From positions 1-64,000 of the forward strand of contig JAUCBJ010009072.1 in the NCBI GenBank assembly GCA_032718475.1: a stretch of DNA of 64,000 bases. Reading direction: 5' to 3'. The notes under the pieces were generated by a model. That model was not told where the DNA came from. It searched no databases and worked only from the letters and a program-made list of their open reading frames with translations. This document shows positions 60,401 to 64,000 of the stretch, one piece after another. A program made the translations under genes and the position numbers. This DNA is from Nemertoderma westbladi. Taxonomy: Eukaryota; Xenacoelomorpha; Nemertodermatida; Nemertodermatidae. Numbering within the stretch: position 1 is the stretch's first letter; each line of letters opens with the position of its first letter.

Positions 60401-60688
60401 TGCCCTAAACCTAATTGCTGGATTATAAATAAACATGTCAATGTCAAATTGTTAGGGACTAGCGACTAGCTGACTAGCGAGACAGGCAGACAGGCTGACA
60501 GGGGCCTAGTGCCTCTAGGCTGCTGCTGCTAGCTGGCTAGGCCTAATGTTAAACGACAACTAGGCCTACCCTGCTTCCTGCAGTATTGTATAAACTAGGT
60601 AACTGACTAACCACGTATCGTCATCTTCATTTTCCGATTCAGGGAAACTAATCAGTTCCAAACGATCAATAATATCAATATCAGCCAT
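9320..60688 (-). CDS. SLAIN motif-containing protein (SLAIN1/2 homologue), about 15 exons, whole gene span
   Basis: Known SLAIN proteins track microtubule plus ends, binding EB proteins, CLIPs and ch-TOG, and promote persistent microtubule growth. I joined coding exons on the minus strand: 60612-60688, 59373-59524, 56742-56801, 55537-55650, 55060-55213, 49548-49682, 38407-38556, 36812-36978, about 34995-36515, 34660-34722, 32674-32874, 31369-31437, 30236-30373, 29674-29791, 9320-9464. All junctions are GT-AG and all phases agree; the sum is 3,264 bp, a multiple of three (about 1,087 aa). Family evidence: the SLAIN motif (DDTW..SP, SPEQK, LDNPTP), LNDVTD...LAKMQE, RRSLP, SGIP, and the C-terminus [10 protein letters not shown]. 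At about 1,087 aa it is clearly longer than vertebrate SLAIN proteins, mostly because of exon 9. The span is about 51 kb because introns 5, 6 and 14 carry satellites. The family call is firm; the exon 9 donor is uncertain. Confidence 0.9.
9797..10412 (-). mobile_element. LINE remnant, RT C-terminal region
   Basis: The minus strand encodes [56 protein letters not shown] and RLLKDTGL. This is the thumb and C-terminal domain of a non-LTR reverse transcriptase, probably RTE-like. There is a frameshift near 10290 (upstream [18 protein letters not shown] lies in another frame). Homology to the 63-kb copy starts at about 10412. It sits in SLAIN intron 14 and is dead. Confidence 0.88.
10413..11280. 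other. Intronic spacer with TGACATTT-GACATG motifs
   Basis: Many copies of ATTGACATTTAGACATG and its complement at 10545-10640 and 10765-10845, with more at 9655-9730 on the other side of the LINE remnant. They form a loose inverted/direct motif cluster. No gene seen. Confidence 0.5.
11281..11329 (+). repeat. 33-bp satellite units left of the LINE insertion
   Basis: About one and a half units (GAGTTACCAATGAATCAG, TTGTCCTAATATTT) cut off from the main array by the LINE remnant. Confidence 0.85.
11330..12389 (-). mobile_element. LINE remnant inserted in the 33-bp satellite, with a (TAG)n tail
   Basis: The minus strand encodes RT finger motifs: [59 protein letters not shown], then decayed AVMIF-DF-like sequence. 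An internal deletion joins this to the element's C-terminus ([11 protein letters not shown], then [20 protein letters not shown] and ISTVRVRST, stop). The stop TAG runs straight into a TAG microsatellite tail at 11330-11347. Satellite units flank both sides (11281-11328 and from 12390), so the insertion came after the satellite formed. Confidence 0.85.
12390..14995 (+). repeat. 33-bp satellite, left block
   Basis: Unit: GAGTTACCAATGAATCAGTT, TGTCCTAATATTT (33 bp), mixed with 32-bp units lacking one T (CAGTTGTCC). Frequent variants are TGTTTGAG, TTATTTGAG, GCCCAAATATTT and CACTTTGTCC. The block carries the markers GAATTGGTTTGTCC and TGTTTGGGTTACC, also found in the blocks to the right, so it is older or partial higher-order copies. 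It ends at the assembly gap. Confidence 0.95.
14996..15095. other. Assembly gap of 100 N
   Basis: Exactly 100 N inside the satellite. A round number usually marks a gap of unknown size, so the true array length is not known. Confidence 0.98.
15096..29095 (+). repeat. 33-bp satellite, right block with 4.35/4.9-kb higher-order repeats
   Basis: The same monomer is organised in three higher-order copies: about 16062-20407, 20408-25314 and 25315-29095 (truncated). Marker variants recur at constant offsets of 4,346 bp (copy 1 to 2) and 4,907 bp (copy 2 to 3). The 561-bp difference is exactly 17 monomers and lies in the GCCCAAATATTTGAGTGAAC sub-array (23.2-24.4 kb). Period 33 gives long open frames on both strands (minus-strand peptide unit [11 protein letters not shown]); they are not genes. 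Confidence 0.95.
29096..29673. repeat. Right edge of intron 14, with TCCGGA repeat
   Basis: Ordinary AT-rich sequence. At 29463-29573 a unit of about 43 bp (GATTGTCCGGACCGAACTGT, CCGGGTCCGGATGTAACTGT) is repeated about 2.5 times. No gene seen. Confidence 0.75.
29674..29791 (-). CDS. SLAIN-like gene exon 14 (SxIP motif)
   Basis: The acceptor is acctctttag and the donor AAG|GTGAGTCC, phase 1 in and 2 out. It encodes [20 protein letters not shown] then [22 protein letters not shown] in a basic/Ser context fits the S-x-I-P motif that binds EB proteins at microtubule ends. The order (IP, basic, RRSL) parallels the vertebrate C-terminal region. Confidence 0.88.
29792..31368. other. SLAIN introns 13 and 12, nothing recognised outside exon 13
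   Basis: AT-rich intron sequence on either side of exon 13 (30236-30373). No repeat family or RNA gene recognised. Confidence 0.5.
30236..30373 (-). CDS. SLAIN-like gene exon 13 (RRSLP motif)
   Basis: The acceptor is attcattacag and the donor TCAG|GTTTGT, phase 1 on both sides. It encodes [20 protein letters not shown], then [20 protein letters not shown] and EIMGS. RRSLPHI matches the RRSLPNL element of vertebrate SLAINs, and the following F-x-x-K...DG-x-I stretch also resembles the family. Confidence 0.88.
31369..31437 (-). CDS. SLAIN-like gene exon 12
   Basis: A 69-bp exon with acceptor attcacccag and donor GAAG|GTTACT, phase 1 on both sides. It encodes [20 protein letters not shown] then DE. 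It is short and acidic; support is from phase and splice sites. Confidence 0.75.
32122..32487. mobile_element. MITE-like element with G-rich core, SLAIN intron 11
   Basis: Ends are TTAGTGGCGGATTTAGAA and TTCTAATTCCGCCACTGA, imperfect inverted repeats of about 16 bp. AGTGGCGGA ends are common in hAT-type non-autonomous elements. I could not find a clear target duplication. The core holds a very G-rich stretch at 32169-32208 with a final run of 19 Gs. Confidence 0.6.
32674..32874 (-). CDS. SLAIN-like gene exon 11
   Basis: The acceptor is acacaacag and the donor AATAG|GTTGGA, with phase 1 on both sides. It encodes [20 protein letters not shown], then [40 protein letters not shown] and TVPQQI. 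It is basic, Ser/Thr/Pro-rich and without a named domain. GC content is higher than the flanks, as expected for coding sequence. Confidence 0.78.
32992..34290. mobile_element. 1.3-kb foldback element with 21-bp palindromic sub-repeats
   Basis: Arms at 32992-33358 and 33901-34290 are inverted copies. Both start CGGAGCCCCTAAAGGGACAT followed by a T/A tract, and the element is flanked by TA on both sides (TA target duplication possible). Each arm holds about 11 units of a 21-bp repeat, GTGCGAACGACTTACTAAGTC, whose core AAGTCGT-GCGA-ACGACTT is itself a hairpin. The inner arm ends share TTTTAGCGGG and TTCAATTCAATCTACAGCAT. The 540-bp centre has no recognised coding sequence. It lies in SLAIN intron 10. 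Confidence 0.88.
34660..34722 (-). CDS. SLAIN-like gene exon 10
   Basis: The acceptor is cttctccccag and the donor CAAG|GTTGGT, with phase 1 on both sides. It encodes [20 protein letters not shown]. This is a different frame from the exon 9 read-through, which stops at 34678. The pyrimidine tract before CCCCAG and the agreement with exon 11 support a small separate exon. The alternative is one long exon with an indel. Confidence 0.68.
34995..36515 (-). CDS. SLAIN-like gene exon 9 (large Ser/Thr/Pro-rich exon; 3' end uncertain)
   Basis: The acceptor is tattacag and the entry phase is 1. The frame is open from the acceptor to a stop at 34678-34680. It encodes a low-complexity Ser/Thr/Pro/Gln-rich region with eight copies of a 12-residue repeat ([12 protein letters not shown]) and a run of 8-residue repeats (REIQPPST). 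Between them lies a SLAIN-like block, [20 protein letters not shown]. Exon 10 needs a phase 1 donor. The best I see is AAAC|GTAAAC at 34994/34995, which is weak, and a donor closer to 34723 is possible. The open frame to 34678 may therefore be partly intronic. Confidence 0.75.
35043..35330 (-). repeat. 24-bp coding minisatellite in exon 9
   Basis: About 11 copies of a 24-bp unit encode REIQPPST, with variants QKLQPPST and QTFQPPSS, on the gene strand. All changes keep the frame, as in the 36-bp array of the same exon. Confidence 0.88.
35972..36260 (-). repeat. 36-bp coding minisatellite in exon 9 (8 copies)
   Basis: Eight copies of a 36-bp unit encode [12 protein letters not shown] on the gene strand. 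The period is a multiple of three, so copy-number change keeps the frame. Copies are nearly identical, with GAGAAG/GGGAAG variants at the ends. The last copy grades into [18 protein letters not shown]. Confidence 0.93.
36812..36978 (-). CDS. SLAIN-like gene exon 8
   Basis: The acceptor is tttccag and the donor ATGA|GTTAGT. It encodes [20 protein letters not shown], then [20 protein letters not shown] and [15 protein letters not shown]. Phase 2 in, phase 1 out. Reading through the donor would hit TAG at once, so splicing to exon 9 (completing AGT) is favoured. Confidence 0.83.
37160..37510 (-). repeat. Diverged third location of the arm element, in SLAIN intron 7
   Basis: Reverse complement of about 2510-2930, covering the arm plus some interior (ACCATGACCCGTAATATA, CAGTTCAACTCACCG, GCCGGAATTTTCGAT). 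It is more diverged than copies A and B, so the element is dispersed and not just a local duplication. Confidence 0.83.
37511..38406. other. SLAIN intron 7, AT-rich remainder
   Basis: Very AT-rich sequence with mutually similar AAAATTTT-like stretches (38000-38300). No gene or element recognised. Confidence 0.45.
38407..38556 (-). CDS. SLAIN-like gene exon 7
   Basis: The acceptor is gtccatcag and the donor GTGAGTTCGC, with phase 2 on both sides, matching exons 6 and 8. It encodes a Tyr/Arg-rich segment: [20 protein letters not shown], then [20 protein letters not shown] and [10 protein letters not shown] see no named domain; it belongs to the disordered middle of the protein. Confidence 0.85.
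38557..39039. other. Start of SLAIN intron 6, with a 23-base G run
   Basis: G run at 38759-38781 and a TTTATC microsatellite at about 38877-38905. No gene seen. Confidence 0.5.
39040..39300 (+). mobile_element. tRNA-derived SINE, copy 1
   Basis: The head contains a Pol III B-box-like GGTCGTGGGTTCGATCCCC. The body has GGACCAGCCAGGGCGCATCT, GAGTACAGGAGTTTCCTCTG, TGGAAATAAGTCGTCAGACT and GCGGCCGAAGAAAAC, ending in a T/A-rich tail. Shared with 39655-39775 and 58000-58285. Confidence 0.82.
39655..39775 (+). mobile_element. tRNA-derived SINE, copy 2 (3' part only)
   Basis: Matches the body of copy 1 from CATCCATAA to CCTGGCC (GAGTACTGGAGTTTGCTCTG, GGAAATAAGTCGTCAGACTT). The tRNA-like head is missing: a 5' truncation typical of L1/RTE-mobilised elements. 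Confidence 0.78.
39988..40973 (+). pseudogene. Aldo-keto reductase (AKR1-like), intronless, with a one-base frameshift
   Basis: Known AKRs are NADPH-dependent cytosolic oxidoreductases of the (beta/alpha)8 fold. Two frames together cover a full-length protein of about 326 aa, typical for the family. Frame 1 (39988-40161) starts [20 protein letters not shown] and holds [14 protein letters not shown]. Frame 2 resumes at GEVLNDVF and runs to a stop at 40971-40973. The catalytic tetrad is visible: Asp in HIDCAY, Tyr in AYSY, Lys in SKLWN, His in LMHWP. Also present are IGVSNF, the [10 protein letters not shown] block and a C-terminus [10 protein letters not shown]. The break is at a run of four Gs (40149-40152), so a homopolymer assembly error is as likely as a real mutation. 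It lies inside SLAIN intron 6 on the opposite strand, is much more GC-rich than its flanks, and has no introns, which suggests a retrocopy. Confidence 0.85.
41028..41049 (+). promoter_or_regulatory. Candidate polyadenylation signals of the aldo-keto reductase gene
   Basis: Two AATAAA motifs, at 41028-41033 and 41044-41049, lie 55-75 bases after the stop codon. Confidence 0.55.
41050..42056. other. Intron 6 spacer with GGTTACAGGCG cluster
   Basis: Between 41490 and 41830 the motif GGTTACAGG / CCTGTAACC occurs about eight times in both directions. It may be a decayed inverted-repeat element. No gene seen. Confidence 0.45.
42057..43260 (+). repeat. 53-bp satellite with BamHI-type sites (about 22 copies)
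   Basis: Unit: TTTTACACCCCTTCCCGGAT, CCAGTATCACTTTGTAATTA, ACCTGAATCCGCG (53 bp). Variants include GTGACATTTTGAAATTAACC and AATAACACTTTG. A rare CCTACCC variant recurs 477 bp apart (42438 and 42915, nine units), so a nine-unit higher-order repeat is present. Degenerate copies continue from 43261 to about 43550. It lies in SLAIN intron 6. Confidence 0.95.
43261..43676. repeat. Degenerate edge of the 53-bp satellite and spacer to the 51-bp array
   Basis: Diverged units keep the CCGGAT / TCCGCGTTTTACAC core but lose length and identity. They end near 43550 in a GATCCGGATCC cluster, then about 120 bases of ordinary sequence lead to the next array. No gene seen. Confidence 0.7.
43677..49547 (-). 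repeat. 51-bp minisatellite made of the exon 6 end plus its 5' splice site (about 117 copies)
   Basis: On the gene strand each unit reads AGTACATCTAGGGAACTACT, GGATGGGGGGTCGGGAAG, then GTGAGTAAAGAAA. The first part is the last ~38 bases of SLAIN exon 6; the second is its donor and first intron bases. The array starts at the real donor and continues for 5.9 kb into intron 6. Length variants (48, 49, 50 and 51 bp) come from the C/G run (GACCC to GACCCCCC on the plus strand). The duplication probably arose between AGTACATCTAGG in the exon and an AGTACATC-like match in the intron. The plus strand has a long open frame over 43642-45030 with period 17 codons; it is a by-product of the period. Confidence 0.95.
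49548..49682 (-). CDS. SLAIN-like gene exon 6 (parent of the intron 6 array)
   Basis: The acceptor is gatttag and the donor AAAG|GTGAGTAAAG, with phase 2 on both sides. It encodes [20 protein letters not shown], then [20 protein letters not shown] and GGSE. Its last ~38 bases (AGTACATCTAGG...GGAAAG) plus the first intron bases form the unit that is repeated from 49547 down to 43677. The exon copy differs from the array consensus in small ways (CTGCTG where the array has CTACTG), and its flank GACGTCGG is unique. Confidence 0.87.
49888..52790 (+). repeat. 17/21-bp mixed minisatellite (GACGAAGGTCCGAA core)
   Basis: Units AGGACGAAGGTCCGAAT (17 bp) and AGGACGAAGGTCCGAAACAAC (21 bp) alternate irregularly. 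A third type carries GAAATACGTATGACGAAGATC. Longer blocks of unit order recur (for example TGCGACTGAGGTCCGAAATA at 50855, 51547, 51737, 52051 and 52477). Long open frames on the minus strand result from stop-free units. It lies in SLAIN intron 5. Confidence 0.93.
52791..54765. other. SLAIN intron 5 remainder, no gene
   Basis: A 22-base G run at 52804-52825, then AT-rich sequence. A possible acceptor (ctttcag near 53394) is followed by a frame that does not fit the phases of exons 5 and 6. Otherwise nothing recognised. Confidence 0.5.
54766..54993. repeat. Detached island of the 17/21-bp repeat, in both orientations
   Basis: GACCTTCGTCC and TCGGACCTTCGTCATGG at the left, GACGAAGGTCCGAATGGGAC in the middle, and three TTCGGACCTTCG units at the right. 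The orientation switches twice within 230 bases. It ends 67 bases from exon 5. Confidence 0.82.
55060..55213 (-). CDS. SLAIN-like gene exon 5
   Basis: The acceptor is ttttgcag and the donor GTTGGT (non-consensus at +3/+4, also seen at exons 10 and 11). It encodes a basic, Ser-rich stretch: [20 protein letters not shown] then [20 protein letters not shown]. It sits where vertebrate SLAINs carry their Arg/Ser-rich segment. Phase 1 in, phase 2 out, matching exon 6. Confidence 0.85.
55214..55536. other. SLAIN intron 4, nothing recognised
   Basis: Ordinary AT-rich intron. Confidence 0.5.
55537..55650 (-). CDS. SLAIN-like gene exon 4 (LNDVTD block)
   Basis: The acceptor is tttatttag and the donor GTAACT, with phase 1 on both sides. 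It encodes [20 protein letters not shown] then [17 protein letters not shown]. The KLNDVTD-x-x-x-LA-x-MQE signature is strongly conserved in vertebrate SLAIN1/2, where it follows the motif region in the same order. Confidence 0.93.
56118..56336. mobile_element. 219-bp MITE of the same family, SLAIN intron 3
   Basis: TIRs start GGTTGTAAACGCTACGCCGA and end GTCGGCGTACCGTTTACACC then C. Flanks are GTACACAGC and ATACACAAC (7 of 9 match), an aged 9-bp target duplication. An independent insertion of the 594-797 element. Confidence 0.82.
56742..56801 (-). CDS. SLAIN-like gene exon 3
   Basis: A 60-bp exon with acceptor ttcccag and a weak donor, GTTTAA. It encodes [20 protein letters not shown] (the V codon is split). 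The phase is 1 on both sides, matching exons 2 and 4. The sequence itself is not diagnostic; the call rests on phase and position. Confidence 0.75.
57010..57275. mobile_element. 266-bp MITE-like element, SLAIN intron 2
   Basis: Ends GCCCATGTGAAGAATAC and GTATTCTTCACATGGGC are exact inverted repeats of about 17 bp. A further copy of the end lies inside at about 57207. Flanks CTATTTAAC (57001-57009) and CTATTTAGC (57276-57284) look like an 8-9-bp target duplication. Confidence 0.78.
57405..58685. repeat. Imperfect inverted pair enclosing SINE copy 3
   Basis: 57407-57455 (AGCTGCAAGCCATATTGGCG, then AACAATTATAATTATACTATGG) is the diverged reverse complement of 58640-58682. A TG/CA-rich stretch is also mirrored (57497-57540 GTGTGTGT; 58605-58622 CACACA). 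Either a 1.28-kb element with decayed ends or two separate repeats in opposite directions. Confidence 0.55.
58000..58285 (+). mobile_element. tRNA-derived SINE, copy 3 (SLAIN intron 2)
   Basis: Same head (GGTCGTGGGTTCGATCCACA) and body as copy 1, with a T/A-rich end. The GGACCAGCCAGGACGCATCT and GGAAATAAGTCGTCAGAATT blocks match. Confidence 0.82.
58686..59372. other. SLAIN intron 2, 5'-proximal part
   Basis: AT-rich, with a TGTGTG stretch near 59076-59110. No gene seen. Confidence 0.45.
59373..59524 (-). CDS. SLAIN-like gene exon 2 (SLAIN motif)
   Basis: The acceptor is gtttag at 59525-59530 and the donor is GTGAGT. The exon encodes [20 protein letters not shown] followed by [20 protein letters not shown] and [10 protein letters not shown]. 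This is the defining SLAIN motif: W-L/Y-x-SP, a TP/SPEQK-like block, the RQ-LD-P-P block and a closing LD. It enters in phase 2 and leaves in phase 1. It is the strongest family evidence in the window. Confidence 0.93.
59525..60611. other. SLAIN intron 1
   Basis: No gene or element recognised. Many ACCGGTA and TAGGCCTA strings are present, which are frequent all over this window. Confidence 0.5.
60612..60688 (-). CDS. SLAIN-like gene exon 1 (start codon)
   Basis: ATG at 60688 with G at -3 and G at +4 starts an acidic segment: [20 protein letters not shown] followed by EDDDT. The exon ends in TG before donor GTTAGT (phase 2). Joining to exon 2 completes TGG and gives the family's conserved acidic-W-L/Y...SP motif. 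No in-frame alternative start is visible nearby. A 5' UTR and promoter must lie above 60688, but I could not define them. Confidence 0.85.
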
Positions 60689-60914
60689 TACCTGTGCTTG
60701 CTGACCGTCTGACTGTCTGACGTTGCCGTACCCACCGACTGACTGGACTGACCGATATACTGCAGTACTGATATTGATATAGGCCTATCAGCCTATCAGC
60801 CTATACCGCTATCAGTCATAATACTGTAATATATTGAATAGGCCTATATATCAGTACCGGTATATCAGATATATATATATCAGTATTCAGTACAGTAAGG
60901 TACAGTGGGTCAGC
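60689..60914 (-). other. Presumed 5' flank / 5' UTR of the SLAIN-like gene
   Basis: The sequence before the start codon has CTGACTG and GCCTATCA direct repeats and TATATCAG repeats. I could not place a promoter or transcription start. Confidence 0.35.
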
Positions 60915-61145
60915 CTAATCACCCAACTACACCCAACTTTCACCCAACTACACCCAACTACACCCAACTACACCCAACTTTCACCCAACTACACCCAACT
61001 TTCACCCAACTACCACCCAACTACACAGCTACACCCAACTTTCACCGAACTACCACCCAACTACACAGCTACACCCAACTTTCACCAACTACACCCAACT
61101 ATACCACCCATCTACACACAACTCTGCAAATACACCCGACTTCAA
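60915..61145 (+). repeat. CACCCAACTA minisatellite, forward
   Basis: Repeats of CACCCAACTA and CACCCAACTTT with occasional ACACAGCT. Its reverse complement is at 62525-62750. Confidence 0.88.
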
Positions 61146-61660
61146 CGTTCAACACAACAGCATCCAACTTGCACCAAACTATACTGTATGGCACCTATCT
61201 TCCACAAATTACAATATGTACAGTAACAAACTCTGAACTTCTTTGAGGAATTGCTGAGATATGAACTTTTAAAAGTTGCATGTACTCGTGCTGTATTTTG
61301 CCATCACTGCCCTGCAATTATGAAAATAACTAACTAACATTTTATTTTTATTGCAGGTTGATTCTAGAATAATTGATGAATTTAGCAATAAATATACAAA
61401 GGAGAGACACAGAGACTATTGACGAACGATCCAGATACCTATAGATGTCTACACATACCACGCATCAAAACTGCAAACTAAGCTACAGTACAAACTAAAC
61501 TGGCGCTGTGGGATTGCGGTGAAAATGAAAACGGTATTTATACATAGGTGGGTCACCGTCACAGCCTTAACGACGAAATCGCATTATTGGAAACTTCTGC
61601 TGTGGGAATAGCAATGCAGATAATTCGTACAAAGTTAATGGACATAAGTTCTATATTATA
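61146..61660. other. Spacer between minisatellites
   Basis: No gene or repeat recognised. Confidence 0.4.
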
Positions 61661-61664
61661 CAGT

Positions 61665-62090
61665 ATGTTTAATGCAATTATAATAATGTAATTATCCTTT
61701 ATGTATCATAGAATACAAGAAAAAAAACTGTAACATTATTTTCAGCTTCTTTATCTTAAACTTTATGGCCTTTATACTGTATTAATTAATTTTTAACGAA
61801 ACAACAGAAATAATTTTAGAACTTTTTACATTTCTCATTACATTTTACATGTCTCAAGTTTACACTCCATTTGGCTCCCTGATCCAATCTTAATGGTTAG
61901 CAAATAAAGTACTTTCTGTATAATATAGGCGAATAATAAATTTATTATGGAACCAAAATAATAAACGAAAGATAAGCTCAAATTAATATAAAGGCCACGA
62001 AGTTTAGAATAAAACTGTTGAAAATAAAGACTATTTTACAATCTTTCTTGTAATATGATACATAAAGGATAATTATAATATTTTATTGTT
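61665..62090. repeat. Inverted repeat, arms of about 110 bp
   Basis: The left arm (about 61690-61810: ATTATCCTTTATGTATCATA, TGGCCTTTATACTG, AATTAATTTTTAACG) and the right arm (about 61980-62085: TATAAAGGCCACGAAG, ATACATAAAGGATAAT) are complementary. The left-arm sequence reappears at 63950-64000. Confidence 0.78.
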
Positions 62091-62205
62091 AAATTTCTGA
62101 ATTACTTAACGCTCGTCCTTGGACAAGCCGTAAATACAGTAGATAGATGGATTATTTGCGGCTCGTCCATAGACGAGCGTTAAGTAATCAATAAATTTAA
62201 CAATA
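62082..62205. repeat. Near-palindrome of about 120 bp
   Basis: TTATTGTTAAATTTCTGA, TTACTTAACGCTCGTCC and GGACAAGCCGTAAA are mirrored by TTTGCGGCTCGTCC, GACGAGCGTTAAGTAA and AAATTTAACAATAAAA around a loop near 62140. Confidence 0.82.
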
Positions 62206-62524
62206 AAACAACGTATTCTAGTGTATAATGTACTTTTATCTCACTTCGGTCCCTCGTTTCAATATTTCACTAACTCGAATATGATAATAACTCGAAATAA
62301 ATTTTCCAGTATTTACTAATTATCATAGTGCGTTAAGGCTCGCCTTTACTACGTGACTCGCATGTTCTCGCTGTTATGCCTCAGAACTAAACATTAGATA
62401 TATTGTACTGTATGTCCTACTCATCTTCACATCCAAAAAAGCGACGTAGATTAGGATTTGTATGGTTTTTGACAATTTTATAATTTGCTTTATAATTTCT
62501 TATTTTCAAAAATCCTGACCTGCG

Positions 62525-62750
62525 AGAAAGTGGTGAAAGGTAAGTGTAGTTGGGTGGAAGTGAGACAATGTTGAGTGTACTGTAGTTGGGTGATAGTTGG
62601 GTGTAGTTGGGTGGAGAATTGGGTGTAGTTGGGTGAAAGTTGGGTGTTGTTGGGGGTAGTTGGGTGAAAGTTGGGTGTAGTTGGGTGAGAGTTGGGTGGA
62701 AGTGAAGTGTAGTTGGGTGAAAGTGAGTCAAAGTTGAGTGTATTTGGTTG
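62525..62750 (-). repeat. TAGTTGGGTG minisatellite, reverse
   Basis: Inverted counterpart of 60915-61145 (GTTGGGTGAAAGTTGGGTGT). The two arrays lie about 1.4 kb apart in opposite directions. Confidence 0.88.
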
Positions 62751-63022
62751 GAGAGTTTGGTGTTCTGTGGGACGAGTCACGCAGTCAGGGCAAGCCTTAG
62801 CGCACAATTGCAATTAGTAAAAATAGGGCAAAATTTCATCTCCAGTCGGTCGTTCTGTCCGCTTGTCTGTCTGTAATGAAAAATTCATTCGTAAGTAACT
62901 TTTGAAGATTTTCGCCAACTGATCCACATTAAAGCCCGATGAGAAACCCCACTTGGGATCCGACTATGTAGCAACATACCTAAAGTGTGTGACATATTAT
63001 TCATTCACATGTGAGAATTTAG

Positions 63023-63562
63023 CTTGGAAACCTCAATGTTGATCAGATAGACTTTGCTGATGACTTAGGAGTACTCTCAGAATCATTAGAGGGAGCCCAA
63101 CGGCTCCTCAGCTCATTAGAACATTCTGCTTCTAGTGTTGGTCTTTTTATTACCTCCAGAAAGACCACAATTTTGACAGTTAACTTTGAAAGTCCTCAGC
63201 AAGTCTCTGATCGGATGAGCATAAGCTCAAAGGATGGTATGCTTGAGCATGTGGACAACTTCTGTTACCTGGGATCATGGATCCGGAAGTCAGGTGAGGA
63301 CCTTCGAATACGTAAGGGAAAGGCATGGGCAGCCTTGAATAGGCTTTCCAGGATTTGGAAGTCACCGAGAATTAATCGGAAACTCAAGGTCCGATTATTT
63401 AGAGCAGCAGTAGTTCCAGTACTCCTCTACGAGAGTCCATGCTGGGCTCTAACTGCTGAGGACACCAAATCTCTGGATGGCACATTCACAAGAATGCTAC
63501 GCCGGGTTCATTGTGTCAAGTACAATGCACACATTAGTTTGGAAACCTCAATGTTGATCACA
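63023..63562 (+). mobile_element. LINE remnant, RT catalytic FADD to C-terminal region
   Basis: One open frame encodes QIDFADDLGVLSESLEGAQR, then [60 protein letters not shown] and [16 protein letters not shown] is the catalytic Asp pair (usual Y/F-ADD box). Same family as 9797-10412 and 11330-12389, and better preserved. At 63536-63562 it breaks into a copy of TTTGGAAACCTCAATGTTGA, which also lies at its left edge (63020-63044). Confidence 0.87.
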
Positions 63563-64000
63563 TGAGGATTTTCGAATGGGTGGAATGTCTGAAAGATTAA
63601 ATACACTTTTCCCATTTCGTTGTTTGTAATAAAATAAGCTGAATATTGTCATATCCTACTGTACATATACTGTACAGTATGTACTAGAGACCACAAACCG
63701 CGTCTATATGATTACGTTGATCAACGTCTGCAATTCTCTACCCTAGTGTGATGAATTATTATTTCTACTACTGTAAGATCTGTAATGTACAGTATAACGA
63801 TCTTATCGATTCTCATACTGTAGAGATCTTGTCCATTCTGGCATCGGCTGTATGTGAAGATCATAATAAGTTCCTTGCAGAAATTCCCTTGACCTGTACA
63901 GATCTTACCAGATCCCCTTTCAGTTTATCAAAAATGTTCTAAAATTATTGCTGTTGTTTCGTTAAAAATTAATTAATATAAAGGCCATAAAGTTCGCCCA
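63563..64000. other. Right end of window, with partial inverted-repeat element
   Basis: TACTGTACA palindromes near 63655-63685. From about 63950 the sequence matches the reverse complement of 61761-61805 (CGTTAAAAATTAATTAATA, TAAAGGCCATAAAG). No gene seen. Confidence 0.6.

Overview
The window reads as an intron-rich animal nuclear genome, probably a marine invertebrate. It has AT-rich spacer, GT-AG introns, a tRNA-derived SINE, decayed LINEs, MITE-like elements and very large minisatellites. Nothing looks prokaryotic. The species cannot be named from the sequence.

The main gene is on the minus strand and runs from a start codon at 60688 to a stop at 9320. It can be assembled into about 15 exons whose splice phases all agree. 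It encodes a SLAIN-family protein of roughly 1,087 aa (microtubule plus-end tracking). The SLAIN motif is in exon 2, the LNDVTD...LA.MQE block in exon 4, an RRSLP motif in exon 13, an EB-binding-type SGIP motif in exon 14, and the family C-terminus ([10 protein letters not shown], stop) in exon 15. A 1.5-kb Ser/Thr/Pro-rich exon 9 carries two in-frame coding minisatellites.

Layout from low to high coordinate: 1-4606 holds two nearly identical copies of a roughly 2-kb repeat with long inverted arms. 5434-7321 is a 31-bp satellite (60 identical copies). 9320-9464 is the last SLAIN exon. 9465-29673 is its last intron, holding two LINE remnants and about 17 kb of 33-bp satellite with 4.3-4.9-kb higher-order repeats and one assembly gap. 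29674-38556 holds exons 14 to 7, with a 1.3-kb foldback element in intron 10. 38557-49547 is intron 6, holding SINEs, a nested plus-strand aldo-keto reductase gene with an apparent frameshift, a 53-bp satellite, and a 5.9-kb array of a 51-bp unit. 49548-60688 holds exons 6 to 1, with a 17/21-bp array, MITEs and another SINE. 60689-64000 lies upstream and holds inverted minisatellites, hairpins and a LINE fragment.

The most unusual feature is the 51-bp array at 43677-49547. Its unit is the 3' end of SLAIN exon 6 plus the consensus 5' splice site and the start of intron 6, repeated about 117 times directly downstream of the real donor. The primary transcript would therefore carry more than 100 copies of its own exon-6 donor. 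Use of any decoy would put a TGA in frame.
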